From: Pseudomonas fluorescens
GTDB taxonomy: Bacteria; Pseudomonadota; Gammaproteobacteria; Pseudomonadales; Pseudomonadaceae
Direction: 5' to 3'
Assembly (NCBI RefSeq): GCF_902498195.1
Contig: NZ_CABVIY010000003.1
Span: 124,001 to 188,000, forward strand
DNA: 64,000 nucleotides
Shown: piece by piece, positions 17,651-25,753 of the stretch
Layout: each line of letters begins with the position of its first letter
Numbering within the stretch: position 1 is the stretch's first letter
Made by a program: the position numbers and the translations under genes
Notes under the pieces: model-generated
What the model was told of the DNA's origin: nothing
Seen by the model: only the letters and a program-made list of their open reading frames with translations
Databases searched by the model: none

Positions 17651-18190
17651 ATGAGCGTTAAACCGGATGCATTGTTTATTCCGTTGAATATCGCCGTTCT
17701 GACGGTGAGTGATACCCGTGACTATGCCAACGATACGTCCGGGCAACTGTTGGTCAGTCGTTTGCTGGAGGCCGGTCACACCCTCGGCGAGCGCAATCTG
17801 CTCAAGGATGATCTGTACAAAATCCGTGCGCAGGTGGCGGCCTGGATTGCCGATGACCGGATCCAGGTGGTGCTGATCACCGGCGGCACCGGCTTCACCG
17901 GGCGCGACAGCACGCCTGAAGCCGTGGCCTGTTTGCTGGATAAACAGATCGATGGCTTCGGCGAGTTGTTCCGGGCGATATCCATCCTCGACATTGGCAC
18001 CTCGACCGTACAGAGCCGGGCCCTGGCCGGACTGTCCAATGGCACGCTGGTCTGCTGCCTGCCCGGTTCCACCGGCGCCTGTCGCACCGCGTGGGAAGGC
18101 ATTCTCGCCGAGCAACTGGACGCACGGCATCGTCCGTGCAATTTCGTCCCGCACCTGAAATCCGTTCAGGCTTGCGGGACGAGAGCGTGA
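17651..18190 (+). CDS. moaB: MoaB, molybdenum cofactor biosynthesis protein B
   Basis: A MogA/MoaB-fold protein associated with adenylylation of molybdopterin before molybdate insertion. The 179-aa sequence has IAVLTVSDTRDYANDTSGQL, the nucleotide-binding IQVVLITGGTGFTGRDSTPE and LVCCLPGSTGACRTAWEGIL. GGAG lies about 8 nt before the ATG. Its stop overlaps the moeA start (GTGA), forming a tightly coupled pair. It is driven from a promoter with the shared LysR-type element. Confidence 0.93.
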   Translation: MSVKPDALFIPLNIAVLTVSDTRDYANDTSGQLLVSRLLEAGHTLGERNLLKDDLYKIRAQVAAWIADDRIQVVLITGGTGFTGRDSTPEAVACLLDKQIDGFGELFRAISILDIGTSTVQSRALAGLSNGTLVCCLPGSTGACRTAWEGILAEQLDARHRPCNFVPHLKSVQACGTRA

Positions 18191-19392
18191 GTGCCTCAGC
18201 GTTAATGCCAGTGGAGGAGGCCATCCGCCGCTTGCTGGAGATGGCCGAGGCACAGCGTCTGCAAGACAGCGAATCGGTGCCGGTCAGTGCCGCGCGGCAA
18301 CGGGTGTTGGCCGCTGACCTGGTGGCGACCCTGGATCTGCCACCGTGGCCCAACAGCGCCATGGACGGTTACGCGCTGAACGTCGACGACTGGGACGGCC
18401 AGCCATTGCCCGTGTCGCAGCAGGTGTTTGCCGGGCAAGCCCCCGAAGCGCTGACACCGGGAACGTGCGCGCGAATCTTCACCGGTGCGCCCATACCTGA
18501 AGGCGCCAATGGGGTGCAGATGCAGGAAAACACCGAAGTGCTGGATGACGGCCGCATTCGCTTCACGCAAGCGCTGAACGTGGGCAGCAACATCCGCCCG
18601 CAAGGCCAGGAGAACCGCGCCGGTGATGTACTGCTGCACGCCGGCCAGCGCCTGGGGCCGTTCGAGTTGGCGGTGGCGGCGGCTCAGGGCTGCACCCATG
18701 TCCAGGTGGTGCGTCGGCCGCGCGTGGCGTTGCTGTCCACCGGCAATGAACTGGTCGAACCGGGCACGCCGCTCAAACCCGGCAGTATCTACAACAGCAA
18801 CCGCACGTTGTTGAGCCATTGGTTGAGTGCCTTGGGCTGCGACGTCATCGACGCCGGCATTGTTCCCGACGATCTGCGGCAGACGCGACTCACGCTCGAA
18901 CACTTGCAGCACGCAACCGACCTGATTCTGACCACCGGCGGCGTCTCGGCCGGCGACGCCGATTGCCTCGGCCAGGTGCTGCGCGAATGCGGCAAACCGC
19001 TGTTGTGGAAGCTCTCGATCAAACCCGGAAAACCCTTGACCGTTGGCCAGTTCGGCCCTGTACCGGTGATGGGCTTGCCGGGTAATCCGGCCTCGGCGCT
19101 GGTGACCTTCGGCCTGTTGGCCCGGCCGTACCTGCTGCGAATCCAGGGCGTCGAAGCGGTCGAGCCACTGAGTTTCCCCATCCCCGTCGGCTTCGCCTGG
19201 CCGAAGCCGGGAAGCCGCCGCGAATACCTGCGCGCCAGGCTGGAAGGCGGTCGCGCCGTGCTCTATCCGAACCAGAGCTCAGGCGTATTGCTGGGGGCCT
19301 CCTGGGCGGATGGGCTGTTGGAAGTGCTGGAGAACCGTACGCTGGCAGTCGGCGATACGGCACGGTTCATCCCGTTCAGCGAGTTGTCCTGA
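18187..19392 (+). CDS. moeA: MoeA, molybdopterin molybdenumtransferase
   Basis: Inserts molybdate into adenylylated molybdopterin. The 401-aa protein shows the MoeA domain order: N-terminal PVSAARQRVLAADL and PPWPNSAMDGYALN, the beta-barrel segment RIFTGAPIPEGANGV, then the MoCF-like domain with VALLSTGNELVEPG, TTGGVSAGDADCL and MGLPGNPASALVTFGLLARP. The start is a GTG at 18187 overlapping the moaB TGA; the upstream in-frame sequence is moaB read in another frame. It ends just before a REP element. With moaA, B, C, D it gives a nearly full Moco set lacking moaE and a nucleotide-adding enzyme. Confidence 0.94.
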   Translation: MSASALMPVEEAIRRLLEMAEAQRLQDSESVPVSAARQRVLAADLVATLDLPPWPNSAMDGYALNVDDWDGQPLPVSQQVFAGQAPEALTPGTCARIFTGAPIPEGANGVQMQENTEVLDDGRIRFTQALNVGSNIRPQGQENRAGDVLLHAGQRLGPFELAVAAAQGCTHVQVVRRPRVALLSTGNELVEPGTPLKPGSIYNSNRTLLSHWLSALGCDVIDAGIVPDDLRQTRLTLEHLQHATDLILTTGGVSAGDADCLGQVLRECGKPLLWKLSIKPGKPLTVGQFGPVPVMGLPGNPASALVTFGLLARPYLLRIQGVEAVEPLSFPIPVGFAWPKPGSRREYLRARLEGGRAVLYPNQSSGVLLGASWADGLLEVLENRTLAVGDTARFIPFSELS

Positions 19393-19402
19393 AGCCGCAA
19401 TA

Positions 19403-19498
19403 CCTGTAGGAGCTGCCGCAGGCTGCGATCTTTTGATCTTGATCTTCGACAATCACTGAGATCGCCAAAAGATCGCAGCCTGCGGCAGCTCCTACAGG
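19403..19498. repeat. REP/BIME element, GTAGGAGCTGCC type
   Basis: Inverted pair TGTAGGAGCTGCCGCAGGCT and AGCCTGCGGCAGCTCCTACA around an AT-containing loop region. It sits between the 3' ends of convergent moeA and the bestrophin gene, where it could block read-through in both directions. Confidence 0.92.
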
Positions 19499-19520
19499 AT
19501 TTGCGTTGTTTTTGAAGGTG

Positions 19521-20420
19521 TCAGTTGAGGACGAAGTCCACCGGTTCCAGCTGCGGTGGCAGTTCGCTCACGCCCAGGGCTTGCAGGACATCGCGCTCGA
19601 TGTTGCGTACGATGGCGTCGGTGGGCAGGTCGTTTTCGTCGCGGCCGAACGGGTCTTCCAGTTCATCGGCAATCGCATCCAGGCCGAAAAAGGTGTAGCT
19701 GACAATCGCGGTGAAGACCGGCGTCAGCCAGCCCAGGGGTTCGGCCATGGCGAACGGCAACAGGATGCAGAACAGGTAAATGGTCCGGTGCAGCAGCAAG
19801 GTGTAGGGGAACGGCAGCGGTGTGTTCTTGATCCGTTCGCAGACCGCTTGCGCGCGGGTCAGGTTGGCCAGGTGGCTGGCTATGATGGTGTAGCGCCATT
19901 CGCTGATGACGCCTGACTCATTGAGGTTCGAGCACTGCTGCCCGACCTGCAGCAGCACCTGCCCGCTGATGTCCGTCGTGCCGCTTGTGGGCAACGGCTG
20001 CAACCAGTCGCCACTGGCGGCCAGTTCGTTTTCCGTGCGCAAGCGGGCATTGAGCGCATGGGCGAAACCGCACAGGTTGCTGAGGAGGGTGTGGCGCTCG
20101 CCGGCATCCTTGATGATCAGGGTTTCGCGGATCATCGAACGGATCTCGACGATCACATCCCCCCACGCCTTGCGCGCTTCATACCAGCGGTCATAGCAGG
20201 CGTTGTTGCGAAAACTCATGAAGATCGACAACGACAAGCCGAGCAGGGTGAACGGCGTGGCACTGACCTTGGAGAAGTAGCTCGGGTGCAGGGTTTCGAT
20301 GAGCACGATGGCCGAGGCCAGCAAGGTCACCATCAGGCTGCGCCTTGCAATGCGTTTGGCGATCGAGCCCTTGAGCGACGTCAGGACGCCGATCAGGTTG
20401 GGTTTGGGTCTGACGATCAT
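19521..20420 (-). CDS. Bestrophin-family anion channel
   Basis: A 299-aa inner-membrane protein of the bacterial bestrophin (YneE/UPF0187) family, which forms pentameric anion channels. Landmarks: LIETLHPSYFSKVSATPFTL, LGLSLSIFMSFRNNACYDRW with YEARKAWGDVI, and the C-terminal FTAIVSYTFFGLDAIADELE with DPFGRDENDLP. Helices lie at about residues 28-45, 55-75, 215-235 and 238-258. Its ATG begins only 4 bp after the moaA stop on the same strand, so it is almost certainly co-transcribed with moaA under the LysR-type element. This links an anion channel to the molybdoenzyme regulon; which anion passes is unknown. Confidence 0.92.
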   Translation of the reverse strand: MIVRPKPNLIGVLTSLKGSIAKRIARRSLMVTLLASAIVLIETLHPSYFSKVSATPFTLLGLSLSIFMSFRNNACYDRWYEARKAWGDVIVEIRSMIRETLIIKDAGERHTLLSNLCGFAHALNARLRTENELAASGDWLQPLPTSGTTDISGQVLLQVGQQCSNLNESGVISEWRYTIIASHLANLTRAQAVCERIKNTPLPFPYTLLLHRTIYLFCILLPFAMAEPLGWLTPVFTAIVSYTFFGLDAIADELEDPFGRDENDLPTDAIVRNIERDVLQALGVSELPPQLEPVDFVLN

Positions 20421-20424
20421 GGTT

Positions 20425-21423
20425 TCAGCCGCCCGTCATGTTCATGAAGCGAACGACCTGGACATCGTCGTTCACTTCGAAGTTGTGTCGGTAAGGTTTG
20501 AGTTTCATCGCCTCGATAATGGCCTTTTCCAGGCGTTCGGGTTGTCCGGGATGGCTGCGCAGCACCGCCTTGAGGTCCGCGGAGTGCTCGTTGCCCAGGC
20601 ACAGCAGCAGCCGTCCCTCGACGGTCAGCCGCACCCGGTTGCAGGTGCCGCAGAAGTTGTGGCTGTGGGGCGAAATGAACCCCAGGCGAATATGCGGCGC
20701 CTCGGCCAGCCGCCAGTAGCGCGAAGGGCCCTGGGTCGACTCGGCGGAATCAATCAGAGTGTAGCGTTCGGCAATCCGCTCACGGACCTGGGCGCTTGAA
20801 TAAAACGACTCCGCGCGGCTGTGTTCACTGATGGTGCCCAAGGGCATTTCTTCGATGAAGGAGATGTCGAGGTTGCGGTCGATGGCAAAGCTCACCAGAT
20901 CGTTGATCTCATGATCGTTGCGGCCCTTCATCACCACGCAGTTGAGCTTGGTGTTACGAAAGCCGGCCTGACTGGCGGCGTCGATGCCCTTGATCACCTG
21001 CGCCAGATCACCGGTGCGGGTCAGTTCACGAAAGCGTTGCGGGTCCAGGCAGTCGAGGCTGATATTGAGGCGCTTGACCCCGGCCTCGAACAACGGCCCG
21101 GCCAGTTTCGCCAGCTGCGAACCGTTGGTGGTCATGCACAGTTCGCGCAGGCCGGGCAGGGCGGCGATCTTCTGGCACAGCGGCACCACGCCCGGACGGA
21201 TCAGCGGCTCGCCCCCGGTCAGGCGGATCTTGCGGGTGCCCAGCGCGACGAAACTCTGCGCCACCTGGTAGATCTCTTCCAGGGTCAGCACCCGCTGGCG
21301 CGGCAGGAACTGCATGTCCTCGGCCATGCAATACACGCAACGGAAATCGCAGCGATCGGTGACCGACATCCGCAGATAGTCCACGCGCCTGGCGAACCCA
21401 TCAATCAAGACTCGTTCCGACAT
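20425..21423 (-). CDS. moaA: MoaA, GTP 3',8-cyclase
   Basis: Radical SAM enzyme that turns GTP into 3',8-cyclo-GTP, the committed step of Moco synthesis. The 332-aa protein has the SAM cluster motif CDFRCVYC at residues 25-32, the motif [12 protein letters not shown], the second cluster cysteines in [20 protein letters not shown] and the C-terminal double glycine required for activity (MNMTGG). The start [20 protein letters not shown] at 21423 is fixed by homology; the longer frame runs into a REP. The leader between the operator/promoter (copy C) and the ATG is about 180 bp and contains that REP. It is followed by the bestrophin gene. Confidence 0.95.
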   Translation of the reverse strand: MSERVLIDGFARRVDYLRMSVTDRCDFRCVYCMAEDMQFLPRQRVLTLEEIYQVAQSFVALGTRKIRLTGGEPLIRPGVVPLCQKIAALPGLRELCMTTNGSQLAKLAGPLFEAGVKRLNISLDCLDPQRFRELTRTGDLAQVIKGIDAASQAGFRNTKLNCVVMKGRNDHEINDLVSFAIDRNLDISFIEEMPLGTISEHSRAESFYSSAQVRERIAERYTLIDSAESTQGPSRYWRLAEAPHIRLGFISPHSHNFCGTCNRVRLTVEGRLLLCLGNEHSADLKAVLRSHPGQPERLEKAIIEAMKLKPYRHNFEVNDDVQVVRFMNMTGG

Positions 21424-21458
21424 GACATCCTCACTTGGCACTGCGTGCATTGATTGAA

Positions 21459-21561
21459 CTGTAGGAGCGAGCCGTGCTCGCGATGGTCGCCAACGATGAC
21501 GCGTGCTTACTGGCTGAACGCGGTGCTCTTGAGTCCATCGCGAGCAGGGCTCGCTCCTACA
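21459..21561. repeat. REP/BIME element inside the moaA leader
   Basis: Inverted units GTAGGAGCGAGCCGTGCTCG and GAGCAGGGCTCGCTCCTACA. It lies between promoter element C and the moaA start, so the moaA mRNA should begin with this large hairpin. Confidence 0.9.
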
Positions 21562-21605
21562 ATAAGGGGGTTGTTGAGCGCAGGCTAAGTGCAACTTGAG
21601 GGGGC

Positions 21606-21646
21606 GTCCAATCACTATTAATGACTGGTTGATCGACGGGCTCTAT
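21606..21646 (-). promoter_or_regulatory. LysR-type operator, copy C (moaA promoter)
   Basis: Read toward moaA: box ATAGAGCCCGTCGAT, 18 bp, then AGTGATTGGAC. TTGGAC is a likely -35, with TTAGCC 17 bp downstream. The flank CAACTT and CAGGCTA beyond it also matches copy A upstream of fdhD, which supports a shared core promoter. Confidence 0.78.
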
Positions 21647-21719
21647 GATGAATAAAGTTTCCACTTTGAATGTTTCATAAGTTTTGTAAATCATTGATAA
21701 ACAACGATAAAAAACGATG

Positions 21720-21760
21720 ATAAATATCTTCGATCAAGTGGTCATAAATAGCGATTAGAC
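21720..21760 (+). promoter_or_regulatory. LysR-type operator, copy E (YdeP-type gene promoter)
   Basis: Box ATAAATATCTTCGAT, 18 bp, then AGCGATTAGAC. TTAGAC followed 17 bp later by CATATG can serve as -35/-10. It ends 92 bp before the chosen ATG at 21853. Together with copy C it makes a divergent promoter pair facing away from each other. Confidence 0.72.
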
Positions 21761-21852
21761 AATAATTTCTCCCCGTTCATATGCTTTCTCCGTCAAACGA
21801 TCAATGGCCTGAATCGGGCCAAAGCCTGTGTGCATTGTCACGGAGAAGCCGC

Positions 21853-24177
21853 ATGTCTCAAGTCGACCGCTACAAACCCTACAAAGGAGCCGCCGCCGGT
21901 TGGGGCGCGCTGATCGCCGTTACCAAAAACTGGCTGGGCAGTGAAAACGCCCTGAAGAACATCCGCATGATGCTCAAGACCAACCAGAACGGCGGCTTCG
22001 ACTGCCCCGGTTGCGCGTGGGGCGAGTCGCCGGAAAACGGCATGGTCAAGTTCTGCGAGAACGGCGCCAAAGCGGTTAACTGGGAAGCCACCGGCCGCCT
22101 GGTCAACCCGGCCTTCTTCAACAAGTACAGCGTCGCGACGCTGGCCGAACAAAGCGATTACTGGCTGGAGTATCAAGGCCGGCTGACCCATCCGATGCGC
22201 TATGACGCCAGCACCGACCGCTACGTGGAAACCACCTGGGACGACGCCTTCGCGCTGATCGCCAAACATCTCAATGCCCTGGAGTCGCCAGACCAGGCCG
22301 AGTTCTACACCTCGGGCCGGGCCAGCAACGAAGCGGCGTTTCTCTATCAATTGTTCGTCCGCGCCTACGGCACCAACAATTTTCCCGACTGCTCCAACAT
22401 GTGCCACGAAGCCAGCGCGGTGGCAATGATCGAAAGCCTGGGCGTGGGCAAGGGCACTGTGGTGTTCGACGACCTGGAGCATGCCGACGCGATTTTCGTC
22501 ATTGGCCAGAACCCCGGCACCAACCACCCACGGATGCTCGAACCGCTGCGTGAAGCGGTCAAGCGCGGGGCGCAGGTGATCTGCATCAATCCGCTCAAGG
22601 AGCGCGGGCTGGAGCGTTTCCAGCATCCGCAGCACCCGATCGAAATGCTGCTCAACGGTTCCGAACCGACCAACACCGCCTACTTCCGCCCGGCACTGGG
22701 TGGCGACATGGCGGTCTTTCGCGGCATGGCCAAGTTCCTCTTGCAATGGGAGCGTGAAGCCCAGGCCACCGGTGGCGAGCCGGTGTTCGATCACGCGTTC
22801 ATCGCCGAGCACACCTCGGGCATGGACGACTACCTGGCCGAAGTCGACGCCACCGCCTGGGCACACATCGAGCAACAGTCGGGCATGACCCTGGCCGACA
22901 TCGAACTGGCCGCGCGCATGTACGCCCGGGCCAAACGCGTGATCATGTGCTGGGCGATGGGCCTGACCCAGCACACGCACTCGGTGCCGACGTTGCAGGA
23001 AGTCATCAACCTGATGCTGCTGCGCGGCAATGTCGGCCGTCCTGGCGCCGGCCTGTCACCGGTTCGCGGCCATAGCAACGTGCAAGGCGACCGGACCATG
23101 GGCATCAACGAACTGGCGCCCACCGAATTGCTCGACGCCCTGGAAAAACGCTTCGCCTTCAAGCCGCCACGGGAACATGGCCACAACACGGTGATGGCGA
23201 TTTCGGCGATGGAGCAGAAGCGTTCGAAGGTGTTTATCGCCCTGGGCGGCAACTTCGCCCAGGCCACCCCGGACACCCCACGCACCCACGCCGCGCTGCG
23301 CAACTGCGAGCTGACCGTGCACATCGCCACCAAGCTCAACCGCAGCCATCTGGTGACCGGGCGTGAAGCGCTGATCCTGCCGTGCCTGGGCCGTACCGAC
23401 ATCGACCTGCAAGCCGAAGGGCCGCAGGGCGTCACCGTGGAAGACACTTTCAGCATGATCCACATCTCCCACGGCCAGCTGAAGCCCAAGTCAAAACACC
23501 TGCGCTCGGAACCGGCGATCATTGCCGGCATCGCCGCCGCGACCCTGGGTAACCGGCCGATCGACTGGAACTGGGCCGTCGGTGACTACGGGCGTATCCG
23601 CAACCTGATTGCCGACACCATTCCCGGCTTCCACGACTTCAACCAGCGCGTGCAGCACCCGGGTGGTTTCCACATGCCGAACGACGCGGCGGATCGCATC
23701 TGGAAAACCGCGAGCGGCAAGGCGCAATTCACCCCGAGCGTGTTGCCCGAGCACCTGATCAGCGAAGGCGTGCGCAACCTGGCGGTCAAGCCGCATCTGA
23801 TCCTGCAGACCATGCGCTCCCACGATCAGTACAACACCACGCTCTACGGCCTGGACGATCGTTATCGCGGGGTCTACGGCATGCGCGACGTGGTGTTCGC
23901 CAACGAGCAGGACATCCGCCGGCTCGGGTTCGAACCGGGGCAGAAGGTCGACCTGGTGGCGCTGTGGGACGACGACCGCGAGCGTCGGGTCAGCGGCTTT
24001 ACCCTGATCGCCTACGACATTCCGGCCGGGCAGGCCGCCGCGTATTACCCGGAGACCAACCCGCTGGTGCCGCTGGAAAGCTACGGCGACCGTACCTACA
24101 CCCCGACTTCCAAGTTCGTCGCCATCCGGCTTGAGCAGGCGAAGGCCAACGGCCTGATTTCCACTTCGGCCGCGTAG
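21853..24177 (+). CDS. ydeP: FdhF/YdeP-family molybdopterin oxidoreductase
   Basis: A 774-aa cytoplasmic bis-MGD-type oxidoreductase of the FdhF/YdeP family. The physiological substrate of YdeP is not established; in Escherichia coli the gene has been linked to acid resistance. It has no twin-arginine signal. Visible features: GFDCPGCAWGESPENGMVKF near residue 35, the molybdenum-ligand region NFPDCSNMCHEASAVAMIES, the MGD-binding segments DAIFVIGQNPGTNHPRMLEP and VIMCWAMGLTQHTHSVPTLQ, and the C-terminal molybdopterin dinucleotide domain ending near YTPTSKFVAIRLE. ATG at 21853 has GGAG about 8 nt upstream; an in-frame ATG at 21781 would add 24 residues. It shares its regulatory element with moaA, moaB, fdhD and lysR, which strongly suggests it is the client of this dedicated Moco/FdhD set. 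Confidence 0.92.
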   Translation: MSQVDRYKPYKGAAAGWGALIAVTKNWLGSENALKNIRMMLKTNQNGGFDCPGCAWGESPENGMVKFCENGAKAVNWEATGRLVNPAFFNKYSVATLAEQSDYWLEYQGRLTHPMRYDASTDRYVETTWDDAFALIAKHLNALESPDQAEFYTSGRASNEAAFLYQLFVRAYGTNNFPDCSNMCHEASAVAMIESLGVGKGTVVFDDLEHADAIFVIGQNPGTNHPRMLEPLREAVKRGAQVICINPLKERGLERFQHPQHPIEMLLNGSEPTNTAYFRPALGGDMAVFRGMAKFLLQWEREAQATGGEPVFDHAFIAEHTSGMDDYLAEVDATAWAHIEQQSGMTLADIELAARMYARAKRVIMCWAMGLTQHTHSVPTLQEVINLMLLRGNVGRPGAGLSPVRGHSNVQGDRTMGINELAPTELLDALEKRFAFKPPREHGHNTVMAISAMEQKRSKVFIALGGNFAQATPDTPRTHAALRNCELTVHIATKLNRSHLVTGREALILPCLGRTDIDLQAEGPQGVTVEDTFSMIHISHGQLKPKSKHLRSEPAIIAGIAAATLGNRPIDWNWAVGDYGRIRNLIADTIPGFHDFNQRVQHPGGFHMPNDAADRIWKTASGKAQFTPSVLPEHLISEGVRNLAVKPHLILQTMRSHDQYNTTLYGLDDRYRGVYGMRDVVFANEQDIRRLGFEPGQKVDLVALWDDDRERRVSGFTLIAYDIPAGQAAAYYPETNPLVPLESYGDRTYTPTSKFVAIRLEQAKANGLISTSAA

Positions 24178-24194
24178 TAGCGATCACCCAAAAC

Positions 24195-24287
24195 CTTGTA
24201 GGAGCGAGCCTGCTCGCGAATGCGGAGTGTCAGGCGCCATTGATGTTGAAGGTGCCGGCCTCTTCGCGAGCAGGCTCGCTCCTACAG
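24195..24287. repeat. REP/BIME element, GTAGGAGCGAGC type
   Basis: Inverted REP pair between the YdeP-type gene and cioA, both read rightward. It probably separates the two transcripts or protects the upstream mRNA end. Confidence 0.9.
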
Positions 24288-24314
24288 TTTCAAAGCCTCG
24301 ACGAGGATTTCGAC

Positions 24315-25736
24315 ATGTTCAATTGGCAGGCACTGGACCTGGCGCGGATGCAATTCGCGTTCACGGTTTCGTTCCACATCATCTTTCCCGCCATCACCAT
24401 CGGCCTGGCCAGTTTCCTGGCAGTACTCGAAGGGCTCTGGCTGAAAACCCGCAACGACACTTACCGCGATCTCTACCATTTCTGGTCGAAGATTTTTGCG
24501 GTCAACTTCGGCATGGGCGTGGTCTCGGGGCTGGTCATGGCCTATGAGTTCGGCACCAACTGGAGCCGGTTCTCCGACTTCGCCGGCGCCATCACCGGCC
24601 CGCTGCTGACTTACGAAGTGCTCACCGCGTTCTTCCTCGAAGCCGGGTTCCTGGGGGTCATGCTGTTTGGCTGGAACCGGGTCGGGCGCGGCTTGCACTT
24701 CTTCTCGACGGTCATGGTCGCCATCGGCACCTTGATCTCGACCTTCTGGATTCTTGCCTCCAACAGCTGGATGCAGACGCCCCAGGGCTTCGAGATCGTC
24801 GACGGCCGCGTCGTGCCGCTGGACTGGCTGGCCATCGTGTTCAACCCGTCGTTCCCGTACCGCCTGGCGCACATGGCGATTGCCGCGTTCGTCGCCACGG
24901 CGTTTTTTGTCGGCGCGTCGGCGGCCTGGCACCTATTGCGCGGCAACGACACCAAACAAGTGCGCAAGATGCTGTCGATGGCGCTGTGGATGGCCTTGAT
25001 CGTCTGCCCGATCCAGGCTGTGGTGGGCGATGCCCATGGCTTGAATACCCTGGAACATCAGCCGGCGAAAATCGCCGCCATTGAAGGGCACTGGGAAAAC
25101 AATGGCACCGAAGCCACGCCGCTGGTGCTATTCGGCATCCCCGACATGCAGGCCGAGAAAACCCGATACGCCATTGAGATTCCGTACCTGGGCAGCCTGA
25201 TCCTGACCCACAGCCTCGACCAGCAAATCCCGGCGCTCAAGAGCTTCCCGAAAGAGGACCGGCCCAACGCGACGATCATCTTCTGGAGCTTCCGCGTCAT
25301 GGCGGGCCTTGGGATGTTGATGGTGCTGGCCGGCGTACTGGGCCTGGCCTTGCGCCGCAGCGGCGCGATCTATCGCAATCGCTGGTTTCTGCGCCTGATG
25401 CTGTGGATGGGGCCGAGCGGCCTGATTGCCATGCTGGCCGGCTGGATCACCACCGAAGTCGGGCGTCAGCCGTGGGTGGTGTATGGCCTGCAACGCACGG
25501 CGAACGCCGCGTCCAATCACAGTGTCACGCAGCTGAGCATCTCGCTGGCGCTGTTCGTGATCATTTACTTCTCGGTGTTCACCGTGGGCATCGGCTACAT
25601 GATGAAACTGGTGCGCAAGGGGCCGCAGCCTCATCACGAACACGCCGTTACAGGTCATTCCGAGCAAGTGGTCACGCCGCGCCGGCCACTGTCGGCGGAC
25701 GCTGACGTCTTTGAAACCGACGCCCGCGTCCATTGA
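24315..25736 (+). CDS. cioA: Cyanide-insensitive terminal oxidase subunit I, CioA
   Basis: Heme-bearing subunit of a bd-type ubiquinol oxidase that reduces oxygen at the inner membrane and resists cyanide. The 473-aa protein has the CydA landmarks FTVSFHIIFPAITIGLASFL (heme-ligand His near residue 20), NFGMGVVSGLVMAYEFGTNW, FVGASAAWHLLRG and GWITTEVGRQPWVVYGLQRT. The quinol-binding loop is short, which marks the CIO subgroup. Start ATG at 24315 with GAGG upstream; a longer frame would read through a REP. First gene of cioA-cioB-small subunit. Confidence 0.94.
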   Translation: MFNWQALDLARMQFAFTVSFHIIFPAITIGLASFLAVLEGLWLKTRNDTYRDLYHFWSKIFAVNFGMGVVSGLVMAYEFGTNWSRFSDFAGAITGPLLTYEVLTAFFLEAGFLGVMLFGWNRVGRGLHFFSTVMVAIGTLISTFWILASNSWMQTPQGFEIVDGRVVPLDWLAIVFNPSFPYRLAHMAIAAFVATAFFVGASAAWHLLRGNDTKQVRKMLSMALWMALIVCPIQAVVGDAHGLNTLEHQPAKIAAIEGHWENNGTEATPLVLFGIPDMQAEKTRYAIEIPYLGSLILTHSLDQQIPALKSFPKEDRPNATIIFWSFRVMAGLGMLMVLAGVLGLALRRSGAIYRNRWFLRLMLWMGPSGLIAMLAGWITTEVGRQPWVVYGLQRTANAASNHSVTQLSISLALFVIIYFSVFTVGIGYMMKLVRKGPQPHHEHAVTGHSEQVVTPRRPLSADADVFETDARVH

Positions 25737-25753
25737 TAAAGGGGAGTTGAAAC

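Noticed and set aside
21424-21605. Possible Moco riboswitch in the moaA leader
   Set aside because: The leader is mostly taken up by a REP pair, and I cannot recognise the conserved Moco RNA helices; a covariance-model search would decide.
25511-25520. GTCCAATCAC inside cioA, identical to part of the LysR-type operator
   Set aside because: No ATAGA/TCGAT box lies at the required spacing, and the bases are part of a conserved coding stretch; a chance match.
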